Assembly: GCF_000367365.1 (NCBI RefSeq)
Contig: NZ_BARF01000085.1
Span: 143,287-207,286 of the forward strand
Direction of reading: 5' to 3'
Source: Streptomyces prunicolor NBRC 13075
GTDB taxonomy: Bacteria > Actinomycetota > Actinomycetes > Streptomycetales > Streptomycetaceae
Length of the DNA: 64,000 nucleotides
Shown here: one piece after another, positions 1 through 8,202 of the stretch
Layout of the letters: every line of letters begins with the position of its first letter
How positions within the stretch are numbered: position 1 is the stretch's first letter
Translations under genes and position numbers: made by a program
Notes under the pieces: model-generated
What the model was told of the DNA's origin: nothing
The model's database searches: none
Seen by the model: the letters and a program-made list of their open reading frames with translations, nothing else

Positions 1-491
1 GCCGGGCTGTAGTCGGACCAGGCGCACGCGACGCAGGCCCGGAGCCGTACGCCTGCGGGGAGGAGCCAGCGCTGGAGGTCGTTCAGGGCTTCCTCGAAGG
101 TGCCATGGTCTTCCGTGGTCAGGTGCTCCTGCCCGTCCAGGCGCAGGATGGTGAACAGCCTCTCGTATTCCAGGCCCTTGCCCGGTCCGGCCGGCGCCCC
201 GAGCCACAGCGCGCAGTCCAGGGCGGCCGTCCGTACGCCCTGCCCCTCGACCGTGACGGGCATCGGCACCTCCCACTCCAGGAGGCAGGCGCACAGCGCC
301 CCGTCGAAGAAGGTGAACGGGGCCTCCGGTGGCTCGCCGCCGAGCGCGCCGAGGTCGTCCATGCTGTCGCCCTCGAAGCGGACACCCCGGATCGTCGTGC
401 GGATCGACTCCCTGCCGTCCGACTCGAAGACGACGGCCTCGTTGCCGTGCCGGTCGGTGTACCGGCCCGGCCAGAACTGCACGGCGCTCAC
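1..491 (-). CDS. DUF6304-like protein (partial, runs off left edge)
   Basis: About 163 codons are visible from a GTG at 489-491 to the window edge with no stop, so the C-terminus is missing. The start overlaps the stop of the upstream regulator (488-490) in a GTGA arrangement, which implies translational coupling. The protein opens with SAVQFWPGRYTDRHGNEAVV and shows a late CVAC pair followed by SDYSP, matching my memory of the Streptomyces DUF6304 family. The function of that family is unknown to me. No signal peptide or membrane segment is visible, so it is probably cytoplasmic. Because it sits behind an AllR-like repressor it may be co-transcribed with it, but nothing ties it to purine breakdown. 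Confidence 0.7.
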   Translation of the reverse strand, partial: MSAVQFWPGRYTDRHGNEAVVFESDGRESIRTTIRGVRFEGDSMDDLGALGGEPPEAPFTFFDGALCACLLEWEVPMPVTVEGQGVRTAALDCALWLGAPAGPGKGLEYERLFTILRLDGQEHLTTEDHGTFEEALNDLQRWLLPAGVRLRACVACAWSDYSP

Positions 492-1282
492 GCGGGGTTC
501 TGGCTGGCCAGTGCCTCCGACAGCTCGCCGGCCACCTGCTGGAGCACCGGCACGATCTTGTCGGTCGCCGCCTCGGTGACCCGGCCCGCCGGACCCGAGA
601 TCGAAATCGCCGCCGCCGTGGGGGAGTTGGGCACGGACACGGCGAGGCAGCGGACGCCGATCTCCTGCTCGTTGTCGTCGATCGCGTAGCCGAGGCGGCG
701 CACGTCCTCCAGCGCCGCGAGGAAACCGTCCGCCGTGGTGATCGTCTTCTCGGTCGCCGCGGGCATGCCGGTCCGGGCGAGCAGTGCGCGCACCTCGTGG
801 TCCGGGGTGTTGGCGAGCAGAGCCTTGCCGACGCCGGTGGAGTGCGGCAGGACGCGCCGGCCGACCTCGGTGAACATGCGCATCGAGTGCTTGGACGGCA
901 CCTGCGCGACGTACACGATCTCGTCGCCGTCGAGCAGCGCCATGTTCGCCGTCTCGCCTGTCTCCTCGACCAGCCGGGCGAGGTAGGGGCGGGCCCAGGT
1001 GCCGAGGAGCCGGGACGCGGATTCGCCGAGGCGGATCAGGCGCGGGCCGAGGGCGTACCGGCGGTTCGCCTGCTGACGGACGTAACCGCAGACCACGAGC
1101 GTGCGCATCAGGCGGTGGATGGTGGGGAGCGGCAGTCCGCTGCTCGCGGAGAGCTCGCTCAGGCCGACCTCACCGCCCGCGTCGGCCATCCGCTCCAGCA
1201 GGTCGAAGGCGCGCTCCAGGGACTGGACACCGCCCGTGGTGGACTTGGTGGAGTCGGTGCTGCTCACGCTGGACGGCGGCAC
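488..1282 (-). CDS. allR: IclR-family repressor, AllR-like
   Basis: This 264-residue protein has the IclR layout. A winged helix-turn-helix at about residues 18-80 (QSLERAFDLLERM, then LPTIHRLMRTLVVCGYVRQ) is followed by a C-terminal effector-binding domain (residues about 90-255, with LPHSTGVGKALLA). It is divergent from allantoinase and allantoicase, and AllR of S. coelicolor represses that pathway. The orthology is inferred from family and position. The 280-nt divergent gap carries several TTCC...GGAA palindromes that are good operator candidates. The Ser/Thr-rich first 16 residues are typical low-complexity leaders. The ligand is expected to be allantoin or a downstream ureide, but nothing in the sequence decides which. 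Confidence 0.88.
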   Translation of the reverse strand: MPPSSVSSTDSTKSTTGGVQSLERAFDLLERMADAGGEVGLSELSASSGLPLPTIHRLMRTLVVCGYVRQQANRRYALGPRLIRLGESASRLLGTWARPYLARLVEETGETANMALLDGDEIVYVAQVPSKHSMRMFTEVGRRVLPHSTGVGKALLANTPDHEVRALLARTGMPAATEKTITTADGFLAALEDVRRLGYAIDDNEQEIGVRCLAVSVPNSPTAAAISISGPAGRVTEAATDKIVPVLQQVAGELSEALASQNPA

Positions 1283-1383
1283 GGCGCGTTCCTTTCGGCA
1301 CGGGCGGGAAGGGCTGAAGCCTACCCGGGGGTCGGTTGACTCCCCGCCTGTGCGTAGCTACGTTCTGCTTGCCGGAAGTTTAA

Positions 1384-1526
1384 TTCCGCTTTGTGGAAAC
1401 GTCCAGAGTGTGCGCGTGTGGCGCATCGTGGAGATGTGTGCCCTTGACGGTACGGGAGCGGAAGTGAAGACTCCTTCAACAGAACGTTGAATTCCGTTAC
1501 GTGGAAGTAAATCCCGTTTCCCGGAA
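1384..1526. promoter_or_regulatory. Cluster of TTCC-N7-GGAA palindromes, likely AllR operators
   Basis: Two 15-bp inverted repeats of the same design lie between the repressor and allantoinase: TTCCGCTTTGTGGAA at 1384-1398 and TTCCGTTACGTGGAA at 1492-1506. A shorter TTCCCGGAA sits at 1518-1526 and a GGAA-N6-TTCC at 1374-1387. The two full sites are 108 bp apart, and the distal pair ends about 40 bp before the allantoinase start. Assignment to AllR is inferred from position. Confidence 0.7.
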
Positions 1527-1565
1527 GCAACGGAAGTGACGACGGCGGCAGAGAGAGGGGTCCGG

Positions 1566-2903
1566 GTGTCCGACGCTGAACTGGTGGTGCGCTCCACACG
1601 TGTCATCACTCCCGAGGGGACACGCGCTGCGGCGGTCGCGGTCGCCGGGGGAAAGATCACGGCCGTCCTCCCGTACGACGCCCAAGTCCCGCCCGGGGCA
1701 CGGCTCGAGGACTTCGGCGACGACGTCCTGCTGCCCGGCCTGGTCGACACCCATGTGCATGTGAACGACCCCGGCCGCACCCACTGGGAGGGCTTCTGGA
1801 CCGCCACGCGCGCGGCGGCGGCCGGCGGCATCACCACGCTCATCGACATGCCGCTCAACTCCCTCCCGCCGACGACGACGGTCGACAACCTCCGTACGAA
1901 GCGGCAAGTCGCCGCGGAGAAGGCCCACATGGACGTCGGCTTCTGGGGCGGCGCCCTGCCCGACAACGTCAAGGACCTGCGCCCGCTGCACGACGCCGGT
2001 GTCTTCGGCTTCAAGGCGTTCCTGTCCCCGTCCGGCGTGGACGAGTTCCCGCACCTGGACCAGGACCAACTCGCCCTGTCCCTGGCCGAGATCGCCGGTT
2101 TCGACGGCCTGCTCATCGTCCACGCGGAGGACCCGCACCACCTCGAAGCGGCCCCGCAGCAGGGCGGCCCCAAGTACGCCGACTTCTTGGCCAGCCGCCC
2201 GCGCGACGCCGAGGACACGGCCATCGCGGGGCTGATCGCGCAGGCGAAGCGCCTCAACGCGCGCGTGCACGTCCTGCACCTGTCCTCGTCGGACGCGCTC
2301 CCCCTCATCGCCGCCGCCAAGGCCGAGGGCGTCCGCATCACGGTGGAGACGTGCCCCCACTACCTGACCCTCACGGCGGAGGAAGTCCCGGACGGGGCAA
2401 GCGAGTTCAAGTGCTGCCCGCCGATCCGCGAGTCCGCCAACCAGGACCTGCTGTGGCAGGCGCTGGCCGACGGCACGATCGACTGCGTGGTGACGGACCA
2501 CTCGCCATCGACGGCCGACCTGAAGACCGACGACTTCGCCACCGCGTGGGGCGGCATCTCCGGCCTCCAGTTGAGCCTCGCGGCGGTGTGGACGGAGGCC
2601 CGCAAGCGCGGCCACGACCTGGCGGACGTGGTCCGCTGGATGTCGTCAAGGACCGCACAGCTGGCGGGACTTGAGCAGAAGGGCGCCATCGAGGTGGGCC
2701 GTGACGCCGACTTCGCGGTCCTCGCGCCCGACGAGACGTTCACCGTCGACCCGGCCGCCCTCCAGCACCGCAACCGCGTCACGGCGTACGCCGGCAAGAC
2801 CCTCAGCGGCGTCGTGAAGTCGACCTGGCTGCGCGGCGAACGCATCGTGCTGGACGGCGAGTTCACCGACCCGAAGGGCCAACTCCTGACCCGTACCCCC
2901 TGA
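1566..2903 (+). CDS. allB: Allantoinase
   Basis: This enzyme hydrolyses allantoin to allantoate, the first step of ureide catabolism. It is a 445-residue cyclic amidohydrolase with the metal pair H63-x-H65 (DTHVHVNDPGR) in strand 1. The bridging, probably carbamylated lysine is K150 (FGFKAF). Further ligands are visible in VHVLHLSS and CPHYL, and the catalytic aspartate is in VVTDHSPS. An in-frame GTG exists at 1536, but the GTG at 1566 is preferred. It has GAGAGGGG just upstream and leaves the palindromes at 1492-1526 outside the coding region. Allantoicase follows after 51 nt in the same direction, so the two probably form an operon. Confidence 0.93.
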   Translation: MSDAELVVRSTRVITPEGTRAAAVAVAGGKITAVLPYDAQVPPGARLEDFGDDVLLPGLVDTHVHVNDPGRTHWEGFWTATRAAAAGGITTLIDMPLNSLPPTTTVDNLRTKRQVAAEKAHMDVGFWGGALPDNVKDLRPLHDAGVFGFKAFLSPSGVDEFPHLDQDQLALSLAEIAGFDGLLIVHAEDPHHLEAAPQQGGPKYADFLASRPRDAEDTAIAGLIAQAKRLNARVHVLHLSSSDALPLIAAAKAEGVRITVETCPHYLTLTAEEVPDGASEFKCCPPIRESANQDLLWQALADGTIDCVVTDHSPSTADLKTDDFATAWGGISGLQLSLAAVWTEARKRGHDLADVVRWMSSRTAQLAGLEQKGAIEVGRDADFAVLAPDETFTVDPAALQHRNRVTAYAGKTLSGVVKSTWLRGERIVLDGEFTDPKGQLLTRTP

Positions 2904-2954
2904 TTCACCCCTCCCGCACCCGCAGCGGCCCACTTCCGAAAGGCAGACACAGCA

Positions 2955-4070
2955 GTGACGGCGATTCCGAGTTTCACCGGCGACGCGAATCCTTACGGAG
3001 GCGGTGACCCGTACGCGGACTACCGCACGGCCGACTTCCCCTTCACCCAGTACGCCAACCTCGCCGACCGGCAGTTGGGCGCCGGTGTCATCGCCGCCAA
3101 CGACGAGTTCTTCGCCCAGCGAGAGAACCTCCTCGTACCCGGGCCCGCCGAGTTCGACCCCGAGCACTTCGGCCACAAGGGCAAGATCATGGACGGCTGG
3201 GAGACCCGCCGCCGCCGAGGCGCCTCGGCGGACCACCCCTGGCCGACGGCGGAGGACCACGACTGGGCACTGGTCCGCCTCGGGGCCCCCGGCGTCATCC
3301 GGGGCATCGTGGTGGACACGGCCCACTTCCGGGGCAACTACCCGCAGGCGGTGTCGGTGGAGGGCACGTCGGTACCGGGTTCTCCGTCCCCCGAGGACCT
3401 CCTTTCGGGCGACGTGAAGTGGACGCCCTTGGTGCCGCGCACGCCGGTGGGAGGCCACGCGGCGAACGGCTTCTTCATCTCGACCGAACAACGCTTCACC
3501 CACCTCCGCGTCAACCAGCACCCCGACGGCGGCATCGCGCGCCTGCGGGTCTACGGCGAGGTCGTCCCCGACCCCAACTGGCTTGCGGCGCTGGGTACTT
3601 TCGACGTGGTCGCCCTGGAGAACGGCGGCGGCGCCGAGGACGCGTCCAACCTCTTCTACTCGCCCGCGAGCAACACCATCCAGCCCGGCCGCTCCCGCAA
3701 GATGGACGACGGCTGGGAAACCCGCCGCCGCCGCGACCAGGGCAACGACTGGATCCGTTACCGCCTGGCCGCCCAATCCCAGATCCGCGCCGTGGAGATC
3801 GACACGGCGTACCTGAAGGGCAACAGCGCGGGCTGGGCGTCGGTGTCGGTACGGGACGGCGAGACCGGCGACTGGACCGAGATCCTCCCGCGCACCCGCC
3901 TCCAGCCCGACACGAACCACCGCTTCGTCCTCCCCACTCCGGCGATCGGGACGCACGCACGCGTGGACATCTATCCCGATGGCGGGATCTCGCGGTTGCG
4001 GTTGTTCGGCTCGCTGACAGAGCAGGGTGCGGCGGGGTTGGCGGCGAGGCACCAGGAGCTGGGCGGCTGA
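2955..4070 (+). CDS. alc: Allantoicase
   Basis: This enzyme splits allantoate into ureidoglycolate and urea, the step after allantoinase. The 371-residue protein contains the tandem duplicated allantoicase domain. The signature MDGWETRRRR occurs in the first half and MDDGWETRRRRDQGNDW in the second, each followed by a segment like VDTAHFRGN or IDTAYLKGN. Each half ends with HPDGGIARLR or YPDGGISRLR. The length is normal for the family. It starts with GTG at 2955 and is followed by a hairpin terminator at 4086-4116, so allB-alc ends here. Confidence 0.93.
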   Translation: MTAIPSFTGDANPYGGGDPYADYRTADFPFTQYANLADRQLGAGVIAANDEFFAQRENLLVPGPAEFDPEHFGHKGKIMDGWETRRRRGASADHPWPTAEDHDWALVRLGAPGVIRGIVVDTAHFRGNYPQAVSVEGTSVPGSPSPEDLLSGDVKWTPLVPRTPVGGHAANGFFISTEQRFTHLRVNQHPDGGIARLRVYGEVVPDPNWLAALGTFDVVALENGGGAEDASNLFYSPASNTIQPGRSRKMDDGWETRRRRDQGNDWIRYRLAAQSQIRAVEIDTAYLKGNSAGWASVSVRDGETGDWTEILPRTRLQPDTNHRFVLPTPAIGTHARVDIYPDGGISRLRLFGSLTEQGAAGLAARHQELGG

Positions 4071-4085
4071 CGCACGCTGCCACAT

Positions 4086-4116
4086 GCCGGAGGGGCTGAT
4101 CTTCAGCCCGTCCGGC
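4086..4116 (+). terminator. Hairpin terminator after allB-alc
   Basis: GCCGGA at 4086-4091 pairs with TCCGGC at 4111-4116. Inside it GGCTGA pairs with TCAGCC, with a 2-nt internal mismatch and a 3-nt loop. It begins 16 nt after the allantoicase stop codon. There is no U tract, as is usual in Streptomyces. Confidence 0.65.
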
Positions 4117-4189
4117 GCCTCTCCAACGCAGGCCGCCACAAGCCACCCGCACTCGGAACCGAGACGGCCACCCGCTACGTTCTTCCTTC

Positions 4190-5011
4190 GTGACCCTTCA
4201 GCAAGAGATCGTCGGCAACGCCATGCAGATGGCGGTCGTCAACCTGAACCCCGGCCAGACCGTGTACTGCGAGGCCGGAAAGTTCCTCTTCAAGACGACG
4301 AACGTGACCATGGAGACCCGCCTCGGCGGCCCGTCGAGCGGCGGCGCCCAGCAACAGGGCGCCGGTGGCGCAGGCGGCGGCATGGGCGGCATGCTCCGGC
4401 AAGCCATGGGCACGGCCATGCAGGTCGGCCAGCGCGCGCTCGCCGGTGAGTCGCTGGCGTTCCAGTACTTCACCTCCCAGGGCGGCGAGGGCACCGTCGG
4501 CTTCGCGGGCGTGCTCCCCGGGGAGATGCGCGCCCTGGAACTGGACGGCACGCGCGCGTGGTTCGCGGAGAAGGACGCCTTTGTGGCCGCCGAGTCCACC
4601 GTCCAGTTCGGCATCGCCTTCCAGGGCGGCCGCACCGGCATGAGCGGCGGCGAGGGCTTCGTCCTGGAGAAGTTCACCGGCCACGGCACGGTGATCATCG
4701 CCGGCGCGGGCAACTTCATCGACCTGAACCCGGCCGACTTCGGTGGCCGCATCGAGGTCGACACCGGCTGCCTCGTCGCCTTCGAGGAGGGCGTCCAGTA
4801 CGGCGTCCAGCGCATCGGCGGCCTCAACCGCCAAGGCCTGATGAACGCAGTGTTCGGCGGCGAGGGCCTGTCCCTGGCCACCCTGGAGGGCAACGGCCGC
4901 GTCATCCTCCAGTCCCTCACCATCGAGAGCCTCGCCAACGCCCTGAAGAAGGCCCAGGGCGGCGACAAGCAGGGCCCGACGGGCGGCATGTTCTCGACCC
5001 ACGCGGGCTGA
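4190..5011 (+). CDS. AIM24 / TIGR00266 family protein
   Basis: This 273-residue protein belongs to the AIM24 (TIGR00266) family of beta-sandwich proteins of unclear function. Supporting stretches are GQTVYCEAGKFLFKTTNV near the N-terminus, the glycine-rich insert with GGGMGGMLRQAMG, and GFVLEKFTGHGTVIIAGAGN in the C-terminal half. There is no signal peptide or membrane helix. The start is the GTG at 4190. It stands alone between a terminator and a DHFR-like gene 126 nt downstream. The family name is reasonably sure, but the biochemical role is not known. Confidence 0.85.
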   Translation: MTLQQEIVGNAMQMAVVNLNPGQTVYCEAGKFLFKTTNVTMETRLGGPSSGGAQQQGAGGAGGGMGGMLRQAMGTAMQVGQRALAGESLAFQYFTSQGGEGTVGFAGVLPGEMRALELDGTRAWFAEKDAFVAAESTVQFGIAFQGGRTGMSGGEGFVLEKFTGHGTVIIAGAGNFIDLNPADFGGRIEVDTGCLVAFEEGVQYGVQRIGGLNRQGLMNAVFGGEGLSLATLEGNGRVILQSLTIESLANALKKAQGGDKQGPTGGMFSTHAG

Positions 5012-5137
5012 GATGCCGTAGCGAAGACCGAGAGACGCCGTAGCGAAGACTGATGAGAAGACCGATGAGTTGCGGGGGCCCGCGGGGTCTGAGCTGATGA
5101 CACCATCCGCTCCCGCACCAGGAAGCAGGCACCCGAC

Positions 5138-5770
5138 ATGGGCAAGCTCGTCTCCACCCTCTTCATCACCCTCGACGGCGTCTACCAAGCTCCCGGCGGC
5201 CCCGAAGAGGACACCCGCGGCGGCTTCGAGCACGGCGGCTGGAGTTTCGTCTACGGCGACGACGACTTCGGCCGCTTCGTGATCGAGGTCTTCGACCGCT
5301 CCGGCGCGTACCTGCTCGGCCGCCGTACGTACGACATCTTCGCCGGGTACTGGCCGCACAAGACCGACCCCGCCGACCCGATCGCCGCCAAGCTGAACGC
5401 CCTGCCGAAGTACGTCCCCTCCGCCACCCTCACCGACCCCTCCTGGGCCGGCACCACCGTGCTCAGCGGCGACCTCGCCAAGGAGGTCGGCGACCTCAAG
5501 GAGCGAACCGACGGCGAACTCCAGGTGCACGGCAGCGGCGCCCTCGTCCGGTCCCTCCTCGCGCTCGGCCTCGTCGACACGCTCCACCTGGTGACCTTCC
5601 CGGTCGTGCTCGGCAGCGGCCTGCGCCTGTTCCCCGAGGGCACCGCGCCCATGGCCTTCCGGCACACGGGAGGGCGCGTCACCAGCACCGGCGTCTCCAT
5701 CCAGTCGTACGACCTGGCGGGCCGCCCGACCTACGGTTCGTACGCGGACGAGGATGCGGGAAACGCCTAG
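5138..5770 (+). CDS. Dihydrofolate reductase-like (RibD C-terminal domain) protein
   Basis: This 210-residue protein has the DHFR/RibD-C fold used for NADPH-dependent reductions. MGKLVSTLFITLDGVYQAPGG opens it, GAYLLGRRTYDIFAGYWP is the nucleotide-binding core, and GELQVHGSGALVRSLLALGLVD with PVVLGSGLRLFP closes the domain. It is a short stand-alone family member common in Streptomyces as several paralogues, usually without a defined substrate. It is not the housekeeping folA, which is smaller and lacks this C-terminal pattern. The ATG follows an AGGAAGCAGG ribosome-binding region. Confidence 0.85.
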   Translation: MGKLVSTLFITLDGVYQAPGGPEEDTRGGFEHGGWSFVYGDDDFGRFVIEVFDRSGAYLLGRRTYDIFAGYWPHKTDPADPIAAKLNALPKYVPSATLTDPSWAGTTVLSGDLAKEVGDLKERTDGELQVHGSGALVRSLLALGLVDTLHLVTFPVVLGSGLRLFPEGTAPMAFRHTGGRVTSTGVSIQSYDLAGRPTYGSYADEDAGNA

Positions 5771-5861
5771 TCAGCGGGGATCCGCGCCGGTACGGTGATC
5801 GTTCCGTGTGGCAGCCACCGAGGTCTCCACCCCTTCACCGGAGACCGGGAGAGCCGCCCCC

Positions 5862-6767
5862 ATGTCCTCGATCGCCGTACCGTGCACCGCCCTGCCCCGC
5901 CGCGCCTGGCTCACCGACCTGCCCGTCCTGCTGGTCGCGGTGGTCTGGGGCGCCAGTTATCTCGCCGCCAAGGACATCACCACGGCCCGCACGGTCCTCG
6001 CCGTCCTGGTCCTGCGCTTCGCCCTCGTCCTGCCCGTCCTCGCGGTCGTGGGCCACCGCGCGCTGCGCGCCCTGACGGCCGCCCAGTGGCGCGGCGCGGC
6101 CCTGCTCGGGCTGATCCTCGCCGGGATCTTCCTCCTGGAGACCTACGGCGTCGTCCACACCTCGGCGACCAACGCGGGCCTCATCATCAGCCTCACCATG
6201 ATCTTCACGCCGCTCGCCGAGGCCGCCGTGACCCGCACCCGGCCACCCCGGGCCTTCCTCGGCGCGGCAGCCCTCTCCGTGCTCGGCGTCCTGCTGCTGA
6301 CCCAGGGCGCGGGTTTCTCCCGCCCCTCCCTCGGCGACCTCCTCATGCTGCTCGCCGCCCTCGCCCGCACCCTGCACGTCCTGGCCATGTCCCGCACCAA
6401 GTCGGTCCAGGACGCCGACGCACTGCCCCTGACCACCGTCCAACTCGCCACCGCCGTCGCGGTGTTCGCGATCCTGTCGACCGGCGCCGACACCACCCCG
6501 TGGGCCACGGCCGCCGACTTCGGGCCACGCGAATGGGCCGGGCTGCTGTTCCTGTCCGCGTTCTGCACCCTGTTCGCCTTCTTCGTGCAGATGTGGGCCG
6601 TACGCCGGACCTCGCCCTCCCGGGTCAGCCTGCTGCTCGGCACCGAGCCCCTGTGGGCCGCCGCGGCCGGTATCGCGCTCGGCGGGGAGCGGCTCGGGGC
6701 GTTCGGGCTGGCAGGCGGTGTGCTCGTACTTGTGGGGACGGCATGGGGGCGCGGGGCAGCACGGTGA
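5862..6767 (+). CDS. EamA (DMT) family transporter
   Basis: About 301 residues form ten hydrophobic segments arranged as two five-helix EamA repeats. The first begins LPVLLVAVVWGASYLAAKD and the second LGDLLMLLAALARTLHVLAM. These inner-membrane proteins export small metabolites or amino acids, and the substrate cannot be read from the sequence. The ATG at 5862 is chosen because GGGAGAG stands about 8 nt upstream. A GTG at 5808 in the same frame would add an 18-residue polar leader without a clear ribosome site. A strong bidirectional terminator follows at 6967-6999. Confidence 0.85.
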   Translation: MSSIAVPCTALPRRAWLTDLPVLLVAVVWGASYLAAKDITTARTVLAVLVLRFALVLPVLAVVGHRALRALTAAQWRGAALLGLILAGIFLLETYGVVHTSATNAGLIISLTMIFTPLAEAAVTRTRPPRAFLGAAALSVLGVLLLTQGAGFSRPSLGDLLMLLAALARTLHVLAMSRTKSVQDADALPLTTVQLATAVAVFAILSTGADTTPWATAADFGPREWAGLLFLSAFCTLFAFFVQMWAVRRTSPSRVSLLLGTEPLWAAAAGIALGGERLGAFGLAGGVLVLVGTAWGRGAAR

Positions 6768-6966
6768 CTCCCGGAAGACTCAACGGTATCGGCCAGTCAT
6801 CCGACAAATAGCCCGGACCGGTGTCGCCGGTGGCGGCCTCGCCGCCTTCGGTGGCCGGAGCGTCGGGGGGACGGAGACCGAGCTCCGCGCCGGGAAGGTG
6901 CGCAGGAAGATCTCCCTCAAGCCCGGGGCATCCGTGAAGATCGACCTCTCCTGAGCGGGAACACAC

Positions 6967-6999
6967 GGCGATGCGAGTCCGCGCGGGACTCGCATCGCC
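6967..6999. terminator. Bidirectional terminator, perfect 14-bp stem
   Basis: GGCGATGCGAGTCC (6967-6980) and GGACTCGCATCGCC (6986-6999) form a perfect 14-bp stem with a 5-nt loop. It separates the plus-strand transporter from the convergent minus-strand lipoprotein gene ending at 7046. Confidence 0.85.
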
Positions 7000-7045
7000 T
7001 GGCTGTGTACGGCTCCGTCGGTTCGGTCGGTGCCGTACGTCGGTG

Positions 7046-8044
7046 CTACTTGGTGGCGAGGAACAGGTAGTCGGCCGTGTAGGGGACGCGGGCGGTGGGC
7101 TGCTCGGCCGGGTCGCAGGTGCCGGCCGGGGCGACGCCGCCGGCGGTGTTGAGTCGGAGCACCGATGTGGTCCTGGACAGGAGTCCTTCACTCTTGCCGG
7201 TCTGCCGCGCGCGGAGCAGGAGTTGGGGGATGTTGCCCTTGCCGTTGTCGAACTTGTTGAGGACGGTGCCGGTCACCGAGGAGCCGTCGGGAGCGATCCA
7301 CTGCGGCGGGCCGGCGGGGCCGTGCTGGGCGAAGCTGTGCTGGATGCCGCCCTGGAGGGTGGCGTCGACGTTGTCCTGGGTGAAGGCGTAGGAGCCGTCG
7401 TCCTGCTTGGTGCAGGCGTAGATCTGGGCCCCCTTGACGACGCCGGCCAGGGACGAGTGCCGGATGGCGGCGGGCAGCGAGACGGCGCCCGGCAGCGCGA
7501 CGGCCTGTCCGCGGACCGCGCCGCCCGGGAACTCGGCGGTGTGCAGGTTGAAGTAGAACTGGTCGGGATGCGCCTTGATGCTCCGCAGCAGGTCCGCGTC
7601 CTTGACCTTCACCGTGCCGAACACGAACGGCGTGCCGCCCTTGAGCTTCTCCATGAAGAACGGGATCTTCACGTCACCGTTGGTGCCCCGCGCACCCTGG
7701 TGGAGATGGGCCATGGTCGGGGTACCGATACCGGTCCACGCGAACGCGAAGGACACCTCGTCGCCCTGGACCCGCATGAGGGCCACCGCGCTGCCGTCCT
7801 TGTCACCCACCGCCGGCTTGCCCTTGACGGGCACCTCGTTGTCACCGGTCAGGATCGAGGTGAAGTACCGCGCCCCCGGCGCGTTCTCGGAGTAGCGGCC
7901 GATGGCCCCCGCCGCCTGCGTCGCCCCCGCCGCCGGATGCGACACGGTGGCGTCGGCCGCACCGTCCGCGCCGTTGCAGGCGGTCAGGAGCAGAGTGCCG
8001 GTGAGCGCCGTCGCGGCGATGGTCCCGAATCGCTTGAACTTCAT
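7046..8044 (-). CDS. CHRD-domain lipoprotein with C-terminal DUF3455
   Basis: This 332-residue protein is probably an exported lipoprotein: MKFKRFGTIA, a hydrophobic stretch, then LLTAC with the lipid-attachment cysteine at residue 23. Residues about 55-165 resemble CHRD (chordin) domains (TSILTGDNEVP, AMAHLHQGARG-like text, FYFNLHTAEFPGGAVRGQ). The remainder matches DUF3455 (GAQIYACT, GPPQWIAPDGSSVTGTVL, LRLNTAGGVAPAG, VPYTADYLF). The reading frame extends upstream to 8152, but the lipoprotein signal and a GGGGAG motif upstream fix the start at 8044. The function of either domain is unclear, though both are associated with extracellular proteins. The fusion is noted as a finding. Confidence 0.82.
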   Translation of the reverse strand: MKFKRFGTIAATALTGTLLLTACNGADGAADATVSHPAAGATQAAGAIGRYSENAPGARYFTSILTGDNEVPVKGKPAVGDKDGSAVALMRVQGDEVSFAFAWTGIGTPTMAHLHQGARGTNGDVKIPFFMEKLKGGTPFVFGTVKVKDADLLRSIKAHPDQFYFNLHTAEFPGGAVRGQAVALPGAVSLPAAIRHSSLAGVVKGAQIYACTKQDDGSYAFTQDNVDATLQGGIQHSFAQHGPAGPPQWIAPDGSSVTGTVLNKFDNGKGNIPQLLLRARQTGKSEGLLSRTTSVLRLNTAGGVAPAGTCDPAEQPTARVPYTADYLFLATK

Positions 8045-8136
8045 GTGTCTCGTTCTCCCCGTGATGGCCGATCCGCGGCTGGCCCGCGGTCGTTCTCCCT
8101 CCATCACGGGGCCCCTGTGGCGATCCCTCAGCCGAT

Positions 8137-8158
8137 GACACTCCTGAGACACGCCTGA
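8137..8158 (-). promoter_or_regulatory. Tandem 11-bp repeat upstream of the CHRD lipoprotein
   Basis: GACACTCCTGA (8137-8147) and GACACGCCTGA (8148-8158) are adjacent copies one helical turn apart. They lie about 95 bp upstream of the lipoprotein start and downstream of the STM4011 stop. A regulator-binding site is plausible, but no regulator can be named. Confidence 0.4.
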
Positions 8159-8202
8159 GAAGGGATGGCATCACTGAGGACACGATCTTGACATTACGAC
8201 GC

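Noticed and set aside
6718..6954. 78-residue plus-strand frame ending just before the terminator at 6967
   Set aside because: It overlaps the transporter gene for its first third and shows no recognisable domain or ribosome site. The tail VRRKISLKPGASVKIDLS could be a gene remnant, but this cannot be supported.
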